In this document: positions 7,117 to 16,565 of the stretch, piece after piece | How positions within the stretch are numbered: the first letter of the stretch is position 1 | Layout: the number at the start of each line of letters is the position of its first letter | DNA from: Candidatus Saccharibacteria bacterium UBA1944 | GTDB lineage: Bacteria > Patescibacteriota > Saccharimonadia > Saccharimonadales > Saccharimonadaceae | Length of the DNA: 36,278 nucleotides | Assembly: GCA_002336935.1 (NCBI GenBank) | Contig: DDEW01000003.1 | Location: 50,335-86,612, forward strand | Direction: 5' to 3' | The notes under the pieces: model-generated | The model's database searches: none | What the model was told of the DNA's origin: nothing | What the model saw: the letters and a program-made list of their open reading frames with translations, nothing else | Program-made: the position numbers and the translations under genes

Positions 7117-7178
7117 CCCTGTTATCACTACGCACACTATATTAACTAATAACTCTTACCACACGAGAGGGAGCACTA

Positions 7179-10100
7179 ATGGCAAAAGCGAAAGCGGCTA
7201 GCAACACTGCTCCAGTGACACGCGTTTTCTTCACCGAAGACGACACAGCACTGGAAGTTCCAAATCTCATTGCGCACCAGAAGGAGTCTTGGAAAGACTT
7301 CGTCGAAACGGGGCTCAGTGAAATTTTTGCGGAACTCAACCCGATAGAAGACTATACGGGCCAAAAACTTGAACTACGGTTTAAGGACTATGCATTTCAG
7401 GATCCAAAGAATCCTGAGCACTTTGCAAAAGAAAACAACCTTACCTTCGATGCACCATTGCATGTCAATGTTGAGCTGACGAATAAGGTTACTGGTGAAG
7501 TCAAGGAACAAGAAATTTACCTTGGTGATTATCCGTGGATGACTGACCGTGGTACGTTCGTCATCAATGGTACAGAGCGTGTAGTTGTAAGCCAGCTCAT
7601 TCGCTCTGCTGGTGTATTCTTCACTGCTGAAAAAGGTGTTGGCAAGAATCTCTACAGCGCCAAACTGATCCCGGGTCGTGGGGCATGGCTTGAGTTTGAA
7701 ACAGCAGCTAATGGCGCAATTTATGTCAAGATTGATCGTCGCCGTAAAATTGCTGTAACCACACTACTGCGTGCGTTGGGGTACAGCAAAGTCAGCGAAA
7801 TCAAAGAATTATTTAAAGATATCGACACTGGTGAAACCAAGTATATCGATGCCACACTCGAAAAAGATCCTTCCCACGGTGTAAACGAAGCCCTAATCGA
7901 AGTGTATCGTCGCTTGCGCCCAGGTGATCTTGCCACGGTTGACAATGCTCGCCAGATGATTGAGCGTATGTTCTACGACTTCAAACGTTTCGACTACAGC
8001 CGCGTTGGACGTTACAAAATGAACCAACGCCTTGGCCTTGACGTGGCAAACACGACTGAGAATCGCGTATTCCAGTTGTCTGACCTCGTGGCGATTATTC
8101 GCGAATTGATTCGCATGAACAACACACAGGAGCCAGGCGATGACATCGACGCGCTTTCTAACCGTCGTATTAAGCTGGTTGGTGAGCTTGTGGCCCGTCA
8201 GTTCCGTGTCGGTATGCTTCGCATGCAACGCAACGCAATGGATCGCATGAGCATGAGCGACATTACAACTGTAACCCCAAGCCAGCTTATTAATGCGCGC
8301 CCTGTTGTTGCTGCTGTTCGTGAGTTCTTTGCAAGCAGCCAGCTCAGCCAGCTGCTTGATGAAGTAAACCCACTCTCAGAGTTGAGCCACAAACGCCGCC
8401 TTAGTTCCATGGGCCCTGGTGGTTTAAGCCGCGAACGCGCTGGGTTTGACGTGCGCGATGCTCACCCAACTCACTACGGTCGTATTTGTAGCGTGGAGAC
8501 ACCAGAAGGCGCCAACATTGGTCTGGTGCTGAATCTCGCAAGTTATGCAAGGGTCAACGAGTATGGATTTATCGAAACACCATACCTCAAGGTAAAAAAC
8601 GGTAAAGTCAGTGACGAAATCGTTTACCTTGACGCCAGCCAGGAAGTCACCGAAGTAATCGCCGATGCAGGTGCTGAACTCGATAAGAACCGCAAGTTCG
8701 TCAATGAGCGCGTGAGCGCCCGAAAGTTCCTTAAGCCGGGTCAGGTTGATGCTGCCGAAGTAACCTATATGGATGCTGCACACAAGCAAATCTTGGGGTC
8801 AACTGCAGCACTTGTGCCATTCATCGAAAAGAACCGTATTGACCGTTCTTTGACTGGTTCAAACATGCAACGCCAGGCAGTCCCACTACTTACTCCTGAA
8901 GCTCCAACGGTTGGTACGGGTATTGAAGCACAGGTTGCTCGTGACTCAAGCCAGCTCGTAGTTGCCGAAGCTGCGGGTGAAGTGACTCGTGCTGACGCCG
9001 ATGCTATTGAGGTTGAATACAAAGATGGCAAGAAGCTTTACGAGCTGATCCACTTTGCCAAGAGCAACGACGATCGATCCATCAACCAGAAGGTTCGCGT
9101 TGCACGCGGCCAAAAGGTAAAGAAGGGCGATATTCTCATTGAAGGCGCTTCTGTAGCGCGCGGCGAAATTGCACTCGGTAAAGACCTCTTAGTAGCCTTT
9201 ATGCCATGGGCGGGCTACAACATGGACGACGCAGTTGTCATTAGCCGCCGTCTTGTTGAAGACGATACGCTGACTAGTATTAACATCAAGGACTACAATG
9301 TTGAAGTCCGTGAAACCAAGCTTGGTCCAGAAATCGTCACACGTGACATTCCTAACGTATCTGAAGATTCACTCCGTCACCTAGATGAAGACGGTATTGT
9401 GCAAGTCGGAAGTGAAGTAACTGCCGGCGACGTACTGGTTGGCAAGATTACGCCAAAGGGCGAGCAGGAGCTAAGCTCAGAGGAGCGACTACTTCGTGCT
9501 ATCTTTGGTGAAAAAGCCAAGGATGTCCGCGACACAAGCCAACGCATGAACAATGCTGGTGGTGGTAAAGTTGTCGGTGTTAAGATATTTAGTCGCGAAA
9601 ATGGCCATGAATTAAAGGCTGGCGTACTGATGCAAATTCAAATCTTTGTTGCTCAGTTGCGTAAAATCAGCGTTGGTGACAAGTTGGCTGGTCGTCACGG
9701 TAACAAGGGTGTTGTTGCCCGTATCTTGCCAGCAGAAGATATGCCATATATGGCTGATGGTACACCGGTTGATATAGTGCTCAACCCGCTTGGTGTGCCG
9801 AGCCGTATGAACCTTGGTCAGTTGTTCGAGACGCACCTTGGTATGGCGGCGCGAGCACTTGGGTATCATGTTGCAACGCCACCATTTAATGGTGTACCAA
9901 ACAAAGTCATTGAAGATGAGCTGCAAAAAGCCGGCTTTGCACCTGATGGCAAGAGCCAGCTGTTTGACGGCCGCAGCGGTGAAGCATTTGAAGAACGCAC
10001 AACTGTTGGTGTGATGCACATGATTAAGCTGCACCACATGGTGAGCGACAAGATTCATGCTCGCTCAACCGGACCATACACCATGGTCACGCAGCAGCCA

Positions 10101-10544
10101 CTGGGTGGTAAAGCGCAAAATGGTGGTCAGCGCTTTGGTGAAATGGAAGTATGGGCCCTCGAAGCATACGGTGCAGCCGCAACGCTTCAGGAAATGCTCA
10201 CGATTAAGTCTGACGATGTATATGGACGTGCGAAAGCGTACGAATCAATCATTAAAGACGACATCATTACTGGTCCAAAACTACCAGAAAGCTTTAACGT
10301 GCTTGTCAAAGAGCTCCAGGGGCTCGGCCTGCGTGTTGACCTGGTAGATGAGAGCGAAACGATTGATGCCGAAAGTGTCATTGAGCAGAGCGGTCCAGAA
10401 GATAAAACTGTACCAGTGATTGATGATGGCTATGACCACGAAGAAATCCTTGATGAAGCTGATGACTTTGGCGATATTGCGGAAGACGATGGCATGAGTA
10501 TCCAGGATATTGATGAAGTAGATGAAATAAAGGAGGAGGCGTAA
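7179..10544 (+). CDS. rpoB: DNA-directed RNA polymerase subunit beta
   Basis: This 1121-residue beta subunit has all the core regions. The rifampicin-pocket stretch runs from SSQLSQLLDEVNPLSEL through SHKRRLSSMGPGG (protein about 385-420), with the residues equivalent to E. coli Asp516, His526 and Ser531 kept. DAHPTHYGRICSVETPEG and NKGVVARILP (active-site flap and bridge contacts) and GGKAQNGGQRFGEMEVWALEAYGA near the end are also present. The final 60 or so residues form an acidic tail rich in Asp and Glu (DEADDFGDIAEDDG). The SD GAGGGAG stands before ATG 7179. rpoC follows after one base, so the two are cotranscribed. Confidence 0.97.
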   Translation: MAKAKAASNTAPVTRVFFTEDDTALEVPNLIAHQKESWKDFVETGLSEIFAELNPIEDYTGQKLELRFKDYAFQDPKNPEHFAKENNLTFDAPLHVNVELTNKVTGEVKEQEIYLGDYPWMTDRGTFVINGTERVVVSQLIRSAGVFFTAEKGVGKNLYSAKLIPGRGAWLEFETAANGAIYVKIDRRRKIAVTTLLRALGYSKVSEIKELFKDIDTGETKYIDATLEKDPSHGVNEALIEVYRRLRPGDLATVDNARQMIERMFYDFKRFDYSRVGRYKMNQRLGLDVANTTENRVFQLSDLVAIIRELIRMNNTQEPGDDIDALSNRRIKLVGELVARQFRVGMLRMQRNAMDRMSMSDITTVTPSQLINARPVVAAVREFFASSQLSQLLDEVNPLSELSHKRRLSSMGPGGLSRERAGFDVRDAHPTHYGRICSVETPEGANIGLVLNLASYARVNEYGFIETPYLKVKNGKVSDEIVYLDASQEVTEVIADAGAELDKNRKFVNERVSARKFLKPGQVDAAEVTYMDAAHKQILGSTAALVPFIEKNRIDRSLTGSNMQRQAVPLLTPEAPTVGTGIEAQVARDSSQLVVAEAAGEVTRADADAIEVEYKDGKKLYELIHFAKSNDDRSINQKVRVARGQKVKKGDILIEGASVARGEIALGKDLLVAFMPWAGYNMDDAVVISRRLVEDDTLTSINIKDYNVEVRETKLGPEIVTRDIPNVSEDSLRHLDEDGIVQVGSEVTAGDVLVGKITPKGEQELSSEERLLRAIFGEKAKDVRDTSQRMNNAGGGKVVGVKIFSRENGHELKAGVLMQIQIFVAQLRKISVGDKLAGRHGNKGVVARILPAEDMPYMADGTPVDIVLNPLGVPSRMNLGQLFETHLGMAARALGYHVATPPFNGVPNKVIEDELQKAGFAPDGKSQLFDGRSGEAFEERTTVGVMHMIKLHHMVSDKIHARSTGPYTMVTQQPLGGKAQNGGQRFGEMEVWALEAYGAAATLQEMLTIKSDDVYGRAKAYESIIKDDIITGPKLPESFNVLVKELQGLGLRVDLVDESETIDAESVIEQSGPEDKTVPVIDDGYDHEEILDEADDFGDIAEDDGMSIQDIDEVDEIKEEA

Positions 10545-10545
10545 T

Positions 10546-13500
10546 ATGTCACGAGTTGTCGCCACTACCGGTATTGCAGATTTCGATGCAGTGCGCCTCG
10601 CTGTAGCCAGCCCAGAAGATATTCTGAAATGGAGTTACGGTGAAGTCACCAAGCCGGAAACGATTAATTATCGTACGCAAAAACCTGAGCGAGATGGATT
10701 GTTCTGTGAGCGAATTTTCGGTCCAGTTAAAGATGTCAACCCACATGACAACAAACTTAAAGGGGTTCGCTCGCGCGAGGCAGCTGTTGATAAGAACGGC
10801 GAACTCGTCACTAAAGCTATTGTTCGTCGTGAACGAATGGGCCACATTAACCTGGCGGCTCCTGTTGCGCACATTTGGTTTATGCGTGGTACACCAAGTG
10901 CGATGAGCCTGCTGCTGGGTATTACGGTTCGAAACCTCGAACGTATCGCATATTTTGCAACGTATGTCATTCTTGATGTTGATGCTGAGAAGCGCGATCA
11001 AATGCTCGCCGATCTTGAAGCGGAAACCGAAGCAGGACGTGTTGCGATCAAAATGCGCTATGAGCGTGAAGCGGGTGATGAGAATGCTGACGTAAAGAAG
11101 CTTGCCGAAGAGCAATCTCGCGAAATTGAAGAGCTCGATGGCGCCTATGTACTCAAAAAGTCACAGCTTGAAAGCTTAGTCAAAGGCGCACTGATCAACG
11201 AAACGGACTTCCGCAACCTTCCTGAGGAATACGAAGAACTCGTAACGGTTGGTATGGGTGGTACTGCTTTGAAGGCATTACTTGACGAAGTTGACCTTGC
11301 CAAGTTGATTGCTGAGCTACAAGAAGAAGTAGAAGGTGCCAAGGGCCAGCGTGAGAAGAAGCTGCTCAAGCGCCTGAAGGTGCTTGAGGGTATGCAGGCT
11401 GCGGGCATTAAGCCAAGCAGTTTGACGCTCACCGTGCTGCCAGTTATTCCCCCAGATCTACGCCCAATGGTACAGCTTACCGGTGGTCGGTTTGCGACGA
11501 GTGACCTTAACGATTTGTATCGTCGTGTCATTAACCGCAACAACCGTTTGAAGAAGCTGATTGACCTTAACGCACCTGAAGTGATCCGACGCAATGAAAT
11601 GCGTATGCTCCAAGAGGCAGTTGATAGCCTGATTGATAACTCTGCAGCCCGTGGTGGTCGTGCAGTGAATGCAACAGGTGGCCGACGCCGATTGAAGAGC
11701 ATCAGTGATATGCTCAAAGGTAAGCAAGGCCGCTTCCGTCAAAACCTCCTTGGTAAGCGCGTTGACTACTCTGGCCGTTCGGTCATTGTGGTTGGTCCGA
11801 AGCTTAAAATCCATCAATGTGGACTACCAAAGCAGATGGCTCTCGAATTGTTCAAGCCCTTCGTGATTAGCTGGCTCATCCGCGGGGAGCACGCCCATAA
11901 CATTCGTTCTGCAACTCGCCTCATTGAGGCTGGCGATGCAGTCGTATGGGACGCGCTTGATGCGTGTATTGAAGGCAAATACGTATTGCTTAACCGCGCA
12001 CCTTCGCTCCACCGTTTGAGCATTCAAGCATTCCAGCCGGTGTTGGTTGAAGGCAAAGCAATCCAGTTGCACCCACTTGTCGCGAGCGGTTTTAACGCCG
12101 ACTACGACGGTGACCAGATGGCTGTTCACTTGCCACTAAGCAAGGAAGCACAAGCTGAAGCTCGTGACCTAATGAGTGCGGTGAATAACCTTCTTAAGCC
12201 AGCCGATGGTAGTCCAGTACTTAACATCAACCAGGACATCGTGCTCGGTAACTACTACTTGACCTATAACAAGCCAAGCGCACAAACCGACAAAGTTGCG
12301 GTATTTGCGAATAGCCGTGACGCAGAGCTTGCCTATGACATGGGTGCATTGCAGCTGCAAAGCCCGATCCGGGTTCGCGCTAAGGGCGCTATTCGTACTA
12401 CAACGCTTGGCCGTGTTTTCTTCAACGAAATTTTGCCAGAGGACTTCCCGTATAACGACAACGTCCAGAACAAGAAGGAGTTGAAGAAGGTACTTGCACA
12501 GATTTTCGATAAGTATGGTGCGGAAGAAACTGCAAAAACCGCTGACCGCATGAAGGGCTTAGCTTTCCGCTTTGCTACTACTTCTGCAGTATCGACGGGC
12601 ATGCAAGACTACCTGAACTTTGACGAAATCGCCGAGTTCATTGCCGAAGGTGATGCAAAGACTGCACTCGTGTCTGAACAATACGATCAAGGTCTTATTA
12701 CCGACGATGAGCGCTACAGCTTGACTGTTGCAAACTGGCGTGGTGTTGACCGCAAAATCGAGGACTTCCTGCGTGGTGAGCTTGCCAATATGGACACCAG
12801 CATTTCTACTATGGTGAACTCTGGTGCACGTGGTAATATCACCAACGTCAAGCTTGCTAGCGCGATGATTGGCATTCAGGTGGACGCTACTAACCGAGAA
12901 ATCGAGCTGCCGGTGCGCAGCAACTTCAAGCGGGGTCTTTCAAGCCTTGAAGCCTTCGTGGCAACACGCGGTGCTCGTAAGGGTCTGATTGACACTGCAC
13001 TCAAAACCGCAGACTCCGGTTACCTCACTCGTCGTCTTGTTGACGTGAGCCAGGACGTGTTTACTGTGGCAGATGAAGTTGGCGATGACGAGGGCTTTAC
13101 TATTTATCGCTCTGAGTCAGAAATGACGATGATTGACTTTGGTAACCGACTGTATGGTCGTTACACAGCCGAAGAAGTTCCGGGCCATATTGGTCGCGAT
13201 GAGCTGATTACTCGTGAGATTGCCAATGCAATCGAAGCCGATAGTAGCGTTGCCGAGGTAAAAATCCAGTCGATTCTTTCAACGAACAACCTTAATGGTA
13301 TTCCACAAAAGAGCTATGGCCTTGACATGGCCACAAACGAGCTTGTAGCACAAGCACAGCCAGTTGGTGTCATTGCGGCTCAGTCTGTGGGTGAGCCTGG
13401 CACGCAGCTAACGCTCAACACGTTCCACAGCTCTGGTGTTGGTGGTTCTGACATTACGCAAGGTTTGCCTCGTGTTGAAGAGCTCTTTGAAGCTCGCAAC

Positions 13501-14403
13501 CCGAAGGGCCAGGCGCACATGACAGAGGTCACTGGTTTAGTCGATTTGTGGGAAGATGGCAAAAAGTACATCGTACAAGTGACGCCAGAGGCTGGCCATG
13601 TTGAACGCATGCCACTTGAGGGCCGCACGGTTACTGTAAAGGCCGGGAGCAACGTAAAAGTTGGTGACGTACTTGCAACTGCAGAGGGTGAAGCTCATCC
13701 ACTCGTTGCGCCGTTTGATGGTGTGATTGAAGTTGCGGAAGACACATTGGTGATTGCCGCAAACGCAAGTGCGCCGGTACGCTATGAAATCCCTGGTAAT
13801 ATGCAACTCGTCGTCAAGAAGGGTGATGTCGTCGAGGCGGGTGATCGCCTCACCATCGGTTCTCTCAACTTGCATGATTTGATGCGTCTCAAGGGTACTG
13901 AGGCGACGCAGCGCTACATTATTAACGAAGTGCTACGCATTTACGCCGCTCAGGGCCAGGACGTGGCTGATAAGCACCTGGAGATCATTGTTCGCCAGAT
14001 GTTTAGCCGTGTTCAAGTTGAGGATCCGGGTGATAGTGCATTTGTGATGGGCGATATCGTTAGTAAGGCAAGTGTGGTTGAAGCCAACAAGCAGCTTGCT
14101 ACCGATGGGAGAGTACCAGCGCAGTATACGCAGTTGCTTCTAGGTATCACTAAGGTATCGATCTGGAGCGATAGCTGGCTCTCCGCCGCTTCCTTCCAAG
14201 ACACAACCCGGGTGCTTATCAATGCTGCAACCAGCGGTCGTGCTGACCGACTCAATGGTCTGAAAGAGAACGTTATTATTGGCCGTAAGATTCCTGTGGG
14301 GACGGGTGCGCGCACCTTGGTTGATGATGAAGATTCTCATGATGTACCTGATGATCAGGATGTGGTAGAAGAAATTACCGCTGACGTTGATCTCGAGTCA
14401 TAA
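10546..14403 (+). CDS. rpoC: DNA-directed RNA polymerase subunit beta' lacking both zinc sites
   Basis: This 1285-residue beta' subunit carries the catalytic magnesium motif NADYDGDQ at residues 517-524 (Asp519, Asp521, Asp523), with Tyr for the usual Phe. The bridge-helix/trigger-loop region includes VGVIAAQSVGEPGTQLTLNTFHSSG. The N-terminal zinc ribbon normally has four cysteines between FGPVKD and RRERMGH; here residues 61-94 contain none. The second zinc site is also lost: Val845, Thr913, Pro920 and Ser923 stand where cysteines are usual. The SD AAGGAGGAG overlaps the end of rpoB. The C-terminus is acidic (DDEDSHDVPDDQD). Confidence 0.97.
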   Translation: MSRVVATTGIADFDAVRLAVASPEDILKWSYGEVTKPETINYRTQKPERDGLFCERIFGPVKDVNPHDNKLKGVRSREAAVDKNGELVTKAIVRRERMGHINLAAPVAHIWFMRGTPSAMSLLLGITVRNLERIAYFATYVILDVDAEKRDQMLADLEAETEAGRVAIKMRYEREAGDENADVKKLAEEQSREIEELDGAYVLKKSQLESLVKGALINETDFRNLPEEYEELVTVGMGGTALKALLDEVDLAKLIAELQEEVEGAKGQREKKLLKRLKVLEGMQAAGIKPSSLTLTVLPVIPPDLRPMVQLTGGRFATSDLNDLYRRVINRNNRLKKLIDLNAPEVIRRNEMRMLQEAVDSLIDNSAARGGRAVNATGGRRRLKSISDMLKGKQGRFRQNLLGKRVDYSGRSVIVVGPKLKIHQCGLPKQMALELFKPFVISWLIRGEHAHNIRSATRLIEAGDAVVWDALDACIEGKYVLLNRAPSLHRLSIQAFQPVLVEGKAIQLHPLVASGFNADYDGDQMAVHLPLSKEAQAEARDLMSAVNNLLKPADGSPVLNINQDIVLGNYYLTYNKPSAQTDKVAVFANSRDAELAYDMGALQLQSPIRVRAKGAIRTTTLGRVFFNEILPEDFPYNDNVQNKKELKKVLAQIFDKYGAEETAKTADRMKGLAFRFATTSAVSTGMQDYLNFDEIAEFIAEGDAKTALVSEQYDQGLITDDERYSLTVANWRGVDRKIEDFLRGELANMDTSISTMVNSGARGNITNVKLASAMIGIQVDATNREIELPVRSNFKRGLSSLEAFVATRGARKGLIDTALKTADSGYLTRRLVDVSQDVFTVADEVGDDEGFTIYRSESEMTMIDFGNRLYGRYTAEEVPGHIGRDELITREIANAIEADSSVAEVKIQSILSTNNLNGIPQKSYGLDMATNELVAQAQPVGVIAAQSVGEPGTQLTLNTFHSSGVGGSDITQGLPRVEELFEARNPKGQAHMTEVTGLVDLWEDGKKYIVQVTPEAGHVERMPLEGRTVTVKAGSNVKVGDVLATAEGEAHPLVAPFDGVIEVAEDTLVIAANASAPVRYEIPGNMQLVVKKGDVVEAGDRLTIGSLNLHDLMRLKGTEATQRYIINEVLRIYAAQGQDVADKHLEIIVRQMFSRVQVEDPGDSAFVMGDIVSKASVVEANKQLATDGRVPAQYTQLLLGITKVSIWSDSWLSAASFQDTTRVLINAATSGRADRLNGLKENVIIGRKIPVGTGARTLVDDEDSHDVPDDQDVVEEITADVDLES

Positions 14404-14416
14404 GCATCACTGTATA

Positions 14417-14450
14417 CAAAATACCCCGCCATATAGTGCGGGGTATTTTG
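14417..14450. terminator. Bidirectional terminator between rpoC and the membrane-protein pair
   Basis: CAAAATACCCCGC pairs perfectly with GCGGGGTATTTTG around an eight-base loop. A-rich and T-rich arms on both sides let it stop the convergent rpoC and 14465-16440 transcripts. Confidence 0.85.
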
Positions 14451-14464
14451 GTAGGAAGAGTGCT

Positions 14465-15493
14465 TTACTTCTTCTTGGGTGCAATAACTGTGGTAATAGT
14501 GTCTTTGGCAAGGCTATAACACTGCTGTCCACCATAGGCGAATAGTTCGTCTCGTACACGATATTGCTCGCACTCAATCATTTTTTGAGCACGATCTTTG
14601 AAGTAGTGCCAGATAGCATCTGGTGTTTGGTAAAACATGGCTGTTTGACCTTGAGTCTCCACTTTGTTTGCGATAACTGTTCCAACAGGTAGTTCTGCAA
14701 GGTGATAGCCGCTAGTGTTGCTGGGTTTAGCGGCAGGCTTGCCGGTGAATGCGTATTCGACACTTCCAGCCTGTGCGGGCGTATAGACATTGTAGAATGG
14801 CCGTTGAATAGCGGCATAGGCTTCATACTGAGTCATATCAAGGCATTTTGCTTCGATGAACTGCTTAGCTTTAGTATCTGCGGGCTTTGTAACCGTAATT
14901 TGGCAAAGTACATCTTTATGTCGATAATCTGCTAAGTAGTTGGTATTGTCCGCACCATCGCTCCAAACAGTACGCTCAAGCTTATCATAGTCAAGTACTT
15001 TATGGATAGCAGTCACCATAGCGGTGACGTCAGCCGGAGCAACCTCACCTGCTACACTTTTAACCTCAGCTACATCTGGAATAACGGTATAGAAGTTATT
15101 GCCATCCGTCTTTACTGGTAGCGACAATGAGCTTTTAGCGGTCGTAGTGCCCTTAAAGTAGGCTTTGACACGCTCGATTTCTTTTGCAGCAGTCAGTTTT
15201 TCGGTTGTTTTCGAAGTCGTAGTGGGGGTGTTAGTTTGATTCGTAACAGGCTTTGACATGGTGGGGAGTAGCGTAGCTAGCACCGCAAGCCCAACACCCA
15301 GGAGCGAGACGACGACGAGTACAATGAGTAGCGTTCGTACTGCCTTTGGGTGATAGGTGTGCTTGGGCGGCTCAACAATCGGATGAAGATAGTCGTGAAC
15401 TTCGGTTGCATTTGCCTGTGGGGTAGGCTGAGATGGCGCTCCGCCACTTTCGATTTCGTTTGATGACAAGTCATGAGGTGCGGAAGGATTCAT
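14465..15493 (-). CDS. Membrane-anchored extracytoplasmic protein, paralogue 1
   Basis: This 342-residue protein is not assigned to a named family. It has a Pro/Ser-rich cytoplasmic N-terminus (1-50), one transmembrane helix (about 52-76) and a Thr-rich linker. The C-terminal domain of about 230 residues has four cysteines (VLCQI, AKCLD, IECEQ, QQCYS) and the aromatic segment MFYQTPDAIWHYFKD. The neighbouring gene encodes a homologue with the same order of cysteines and the motif LFYMTPDNSWHFFK, so the pair arose by tandem duplication. The two genes overlap at TGATG, which suggests coupled translation. The role is unknown; a surface protein is the likeliest location. Confidence 0.82.
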   Translation of the reverse strand: MNPSAPHDLSSNEIESGGAPSQPTPQANATEVHDYLHPIVEPPKHTYHPKAVRTLLIVLVVVSLLGVGLAVLATLLPTMSKPVTNQTNTPTTTSKTTEKLTAAKEIERVKAYFKGTTTAKSSLSLPVKTDGNNFYTVIPDVAEVKSVAGEVAPADVTAMVTAIHKVLDYDKLERTVWSDGADNTNYLADYRHKDVLCQITVTKPADTKAKQFIEAKCLDMTQYEAYAAIQRPFYNVYTPAQAGSVEYAFTGKPAAKPSNTSGYHLAELPVGTVIANKVETQGQTAMFYQTPDAIWHYFKDRAQKMIECEQYRVRDELFAYGGQQCYSLAKDTITTVIAPKKK

Positions 15494-16440
15494 CAGAGTT
15501 TGACCACACCTTCTTTATTGGCGGGAATATCATAACATTGAGTGCCTACGTATGCCTTTTTAAGATCGGCCGTATTGTACATGCTGCAAGGTGGGAGCTC
15601 TTGGGTGGCTTTGAAAAAATGCCAAGAATTATCTGGTGTCATGTAAAATAACCCCATTGCACCGCCAACCAATTCTCCATAGGTGCCCACACCGGCTTCG
15701 GCTATTTTGTAACCAGGTGTTTTGCTTTGCTTGATGGTTGGGTCATACAATAGCACTGTTCCATTTGAAGTGCTCGCTGATGCACGGTAAGCTGTATAAA
15801 ACGGCATAAGGGTGCTAGCGGTGGCAGTATAGTCATTTGTATCACGGCAAATAACATCGATTTTTACCGCATTCACCGTATCATTGATATCGTTATAGGA
15901 TTGGTGTAGTACGCATTTTGCATCATTTGCGCTGTACTCAGTAATGGCTAAGCTACTATCAGCATTTGTTGCTACTACCTTTTCGGCATATGATTTACCC
16001 TTAAAAAAGCTTACGATGGTAGCACTTGTCGTACGGCTATCGACGGCAGAGCGTGTGACATGGAGCGCCGGTGATTTGCTTGGTGCAACAGCAAAATTAT
16101 ACCCAGCTGGCTTGTAGGCAGGGGCAACACCATCATCCATAACTTCACCAGCACTGATTTGCGAAGAAAGTGAAGCGAGCGTATCTTTAGAAACATTCTT
16201 CTTTTCGATAGGTTTTGTGACGGTTAGTTGAGTATTTGTTGTGGATGTCTGAGGTTTCTCGAAGTAATTTTTATAAACGGTAAGTGTGGCAACGCCACCC
16301 AAAATAGCAATCAACAGTGCCAGTCCTCCAACAAGTAGCGGTCGTGATCGATGCCGTTTTACTTCTTGTTTTGTCGCGGTTTCTGTGGATGTAGCTTCCA
16401 CATTCGGCGAGGGGCGTTGTTCGTTTGATGGTTCGTTCAT
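15493..16440 (-). CDS. Membrane-anchored extracytoplasmic protein, paralogue 2
   Basis: This 315-residue homologue of the downstream gene has a polar N-terminus with a basic patch KRHRSR, one membrane helix (about 36-57) and a Thr-rich linker. The exported domain has four cysteines (AKCVL, VICRD, PPCSM, TQCYD) and LFYMTPDNSWHFFK. I place the start at ATG 16440, where the SD GAGAGGA lies six bases upstream; a GTG at 16443 sits too close to it. It is the first gene of a two-gene operon running against rpoC and rpsL. No enzyme motif is visible. Confidence 0.82.
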   Translation of the reverse strand: MNEPSNEQRPSPNVEATSTETATKQEVKRHRSRPLLVGGLALLIAILGGVATLTVYKNYFEKPQTSTTNTQLTVTKPIEKKNVSKDTLASLSSQISAGEVMDDGVAPAYKPAGYNFAVAPSKSPALHVTRSAVDSRTTSATIVSFFKGKSYAEKVVATNADSSLAITEYSANDAKCVLHQSYNDINDTVNAVKIDVICRDTNDYTATASTLMPFYTAYRASASTSNGTVLLYDPTIKQSKTPGYKIAEAGVGTYGELVGGAMGLFYMTPDNSWHFFKATQELPPCSMYNTADLKKAYVGTQCYDIPANKEGVVKL

Positions 16441-16476
16441 CACTATTCCTCTCAGATCATAGTACTTATGCCTTCT

Positions 16477-16505
16477 ATTTTACCGCTCAGGGCGGTAGCT
16501 CACAA
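16477..16505 (-). promoter_or_regulatory. Promoter of the paralogous membrane-protein operon
   Basis: On the minus strand TTGTGA (16505-16500), a 17-base spacer and TAAAAT (16482-16477). Its -35 box lies back to back with that of rpsL. Confidence 0.55.
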
Positions 16506-16511
16506 TACCCC

Positions 16512-16540
16512 TAGACAAAACGAGTGAAATTTGTTACGAT
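16512..16540 (+). promoter_or_regulatory. Promoter of rpsL-rpsG
   Basis: TAGACA (16512-16517), a 17-base spacer and TACGAT (16535-16540). The promoter at the window end (36153) uses the same TACGAT box. Confidence 0.6.
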
Positions 16541-16565
16541 ACGGAGTGAGTTTCCTCTTTTGGAC

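Noticed and set aside
12094..12117. Tyr in the RpoC catalytic motif NADYDGDQ as a defect
   Set aside because: All three aspartates are intact and Phe to Tyr is conservative, so catalysis should be unaffected.
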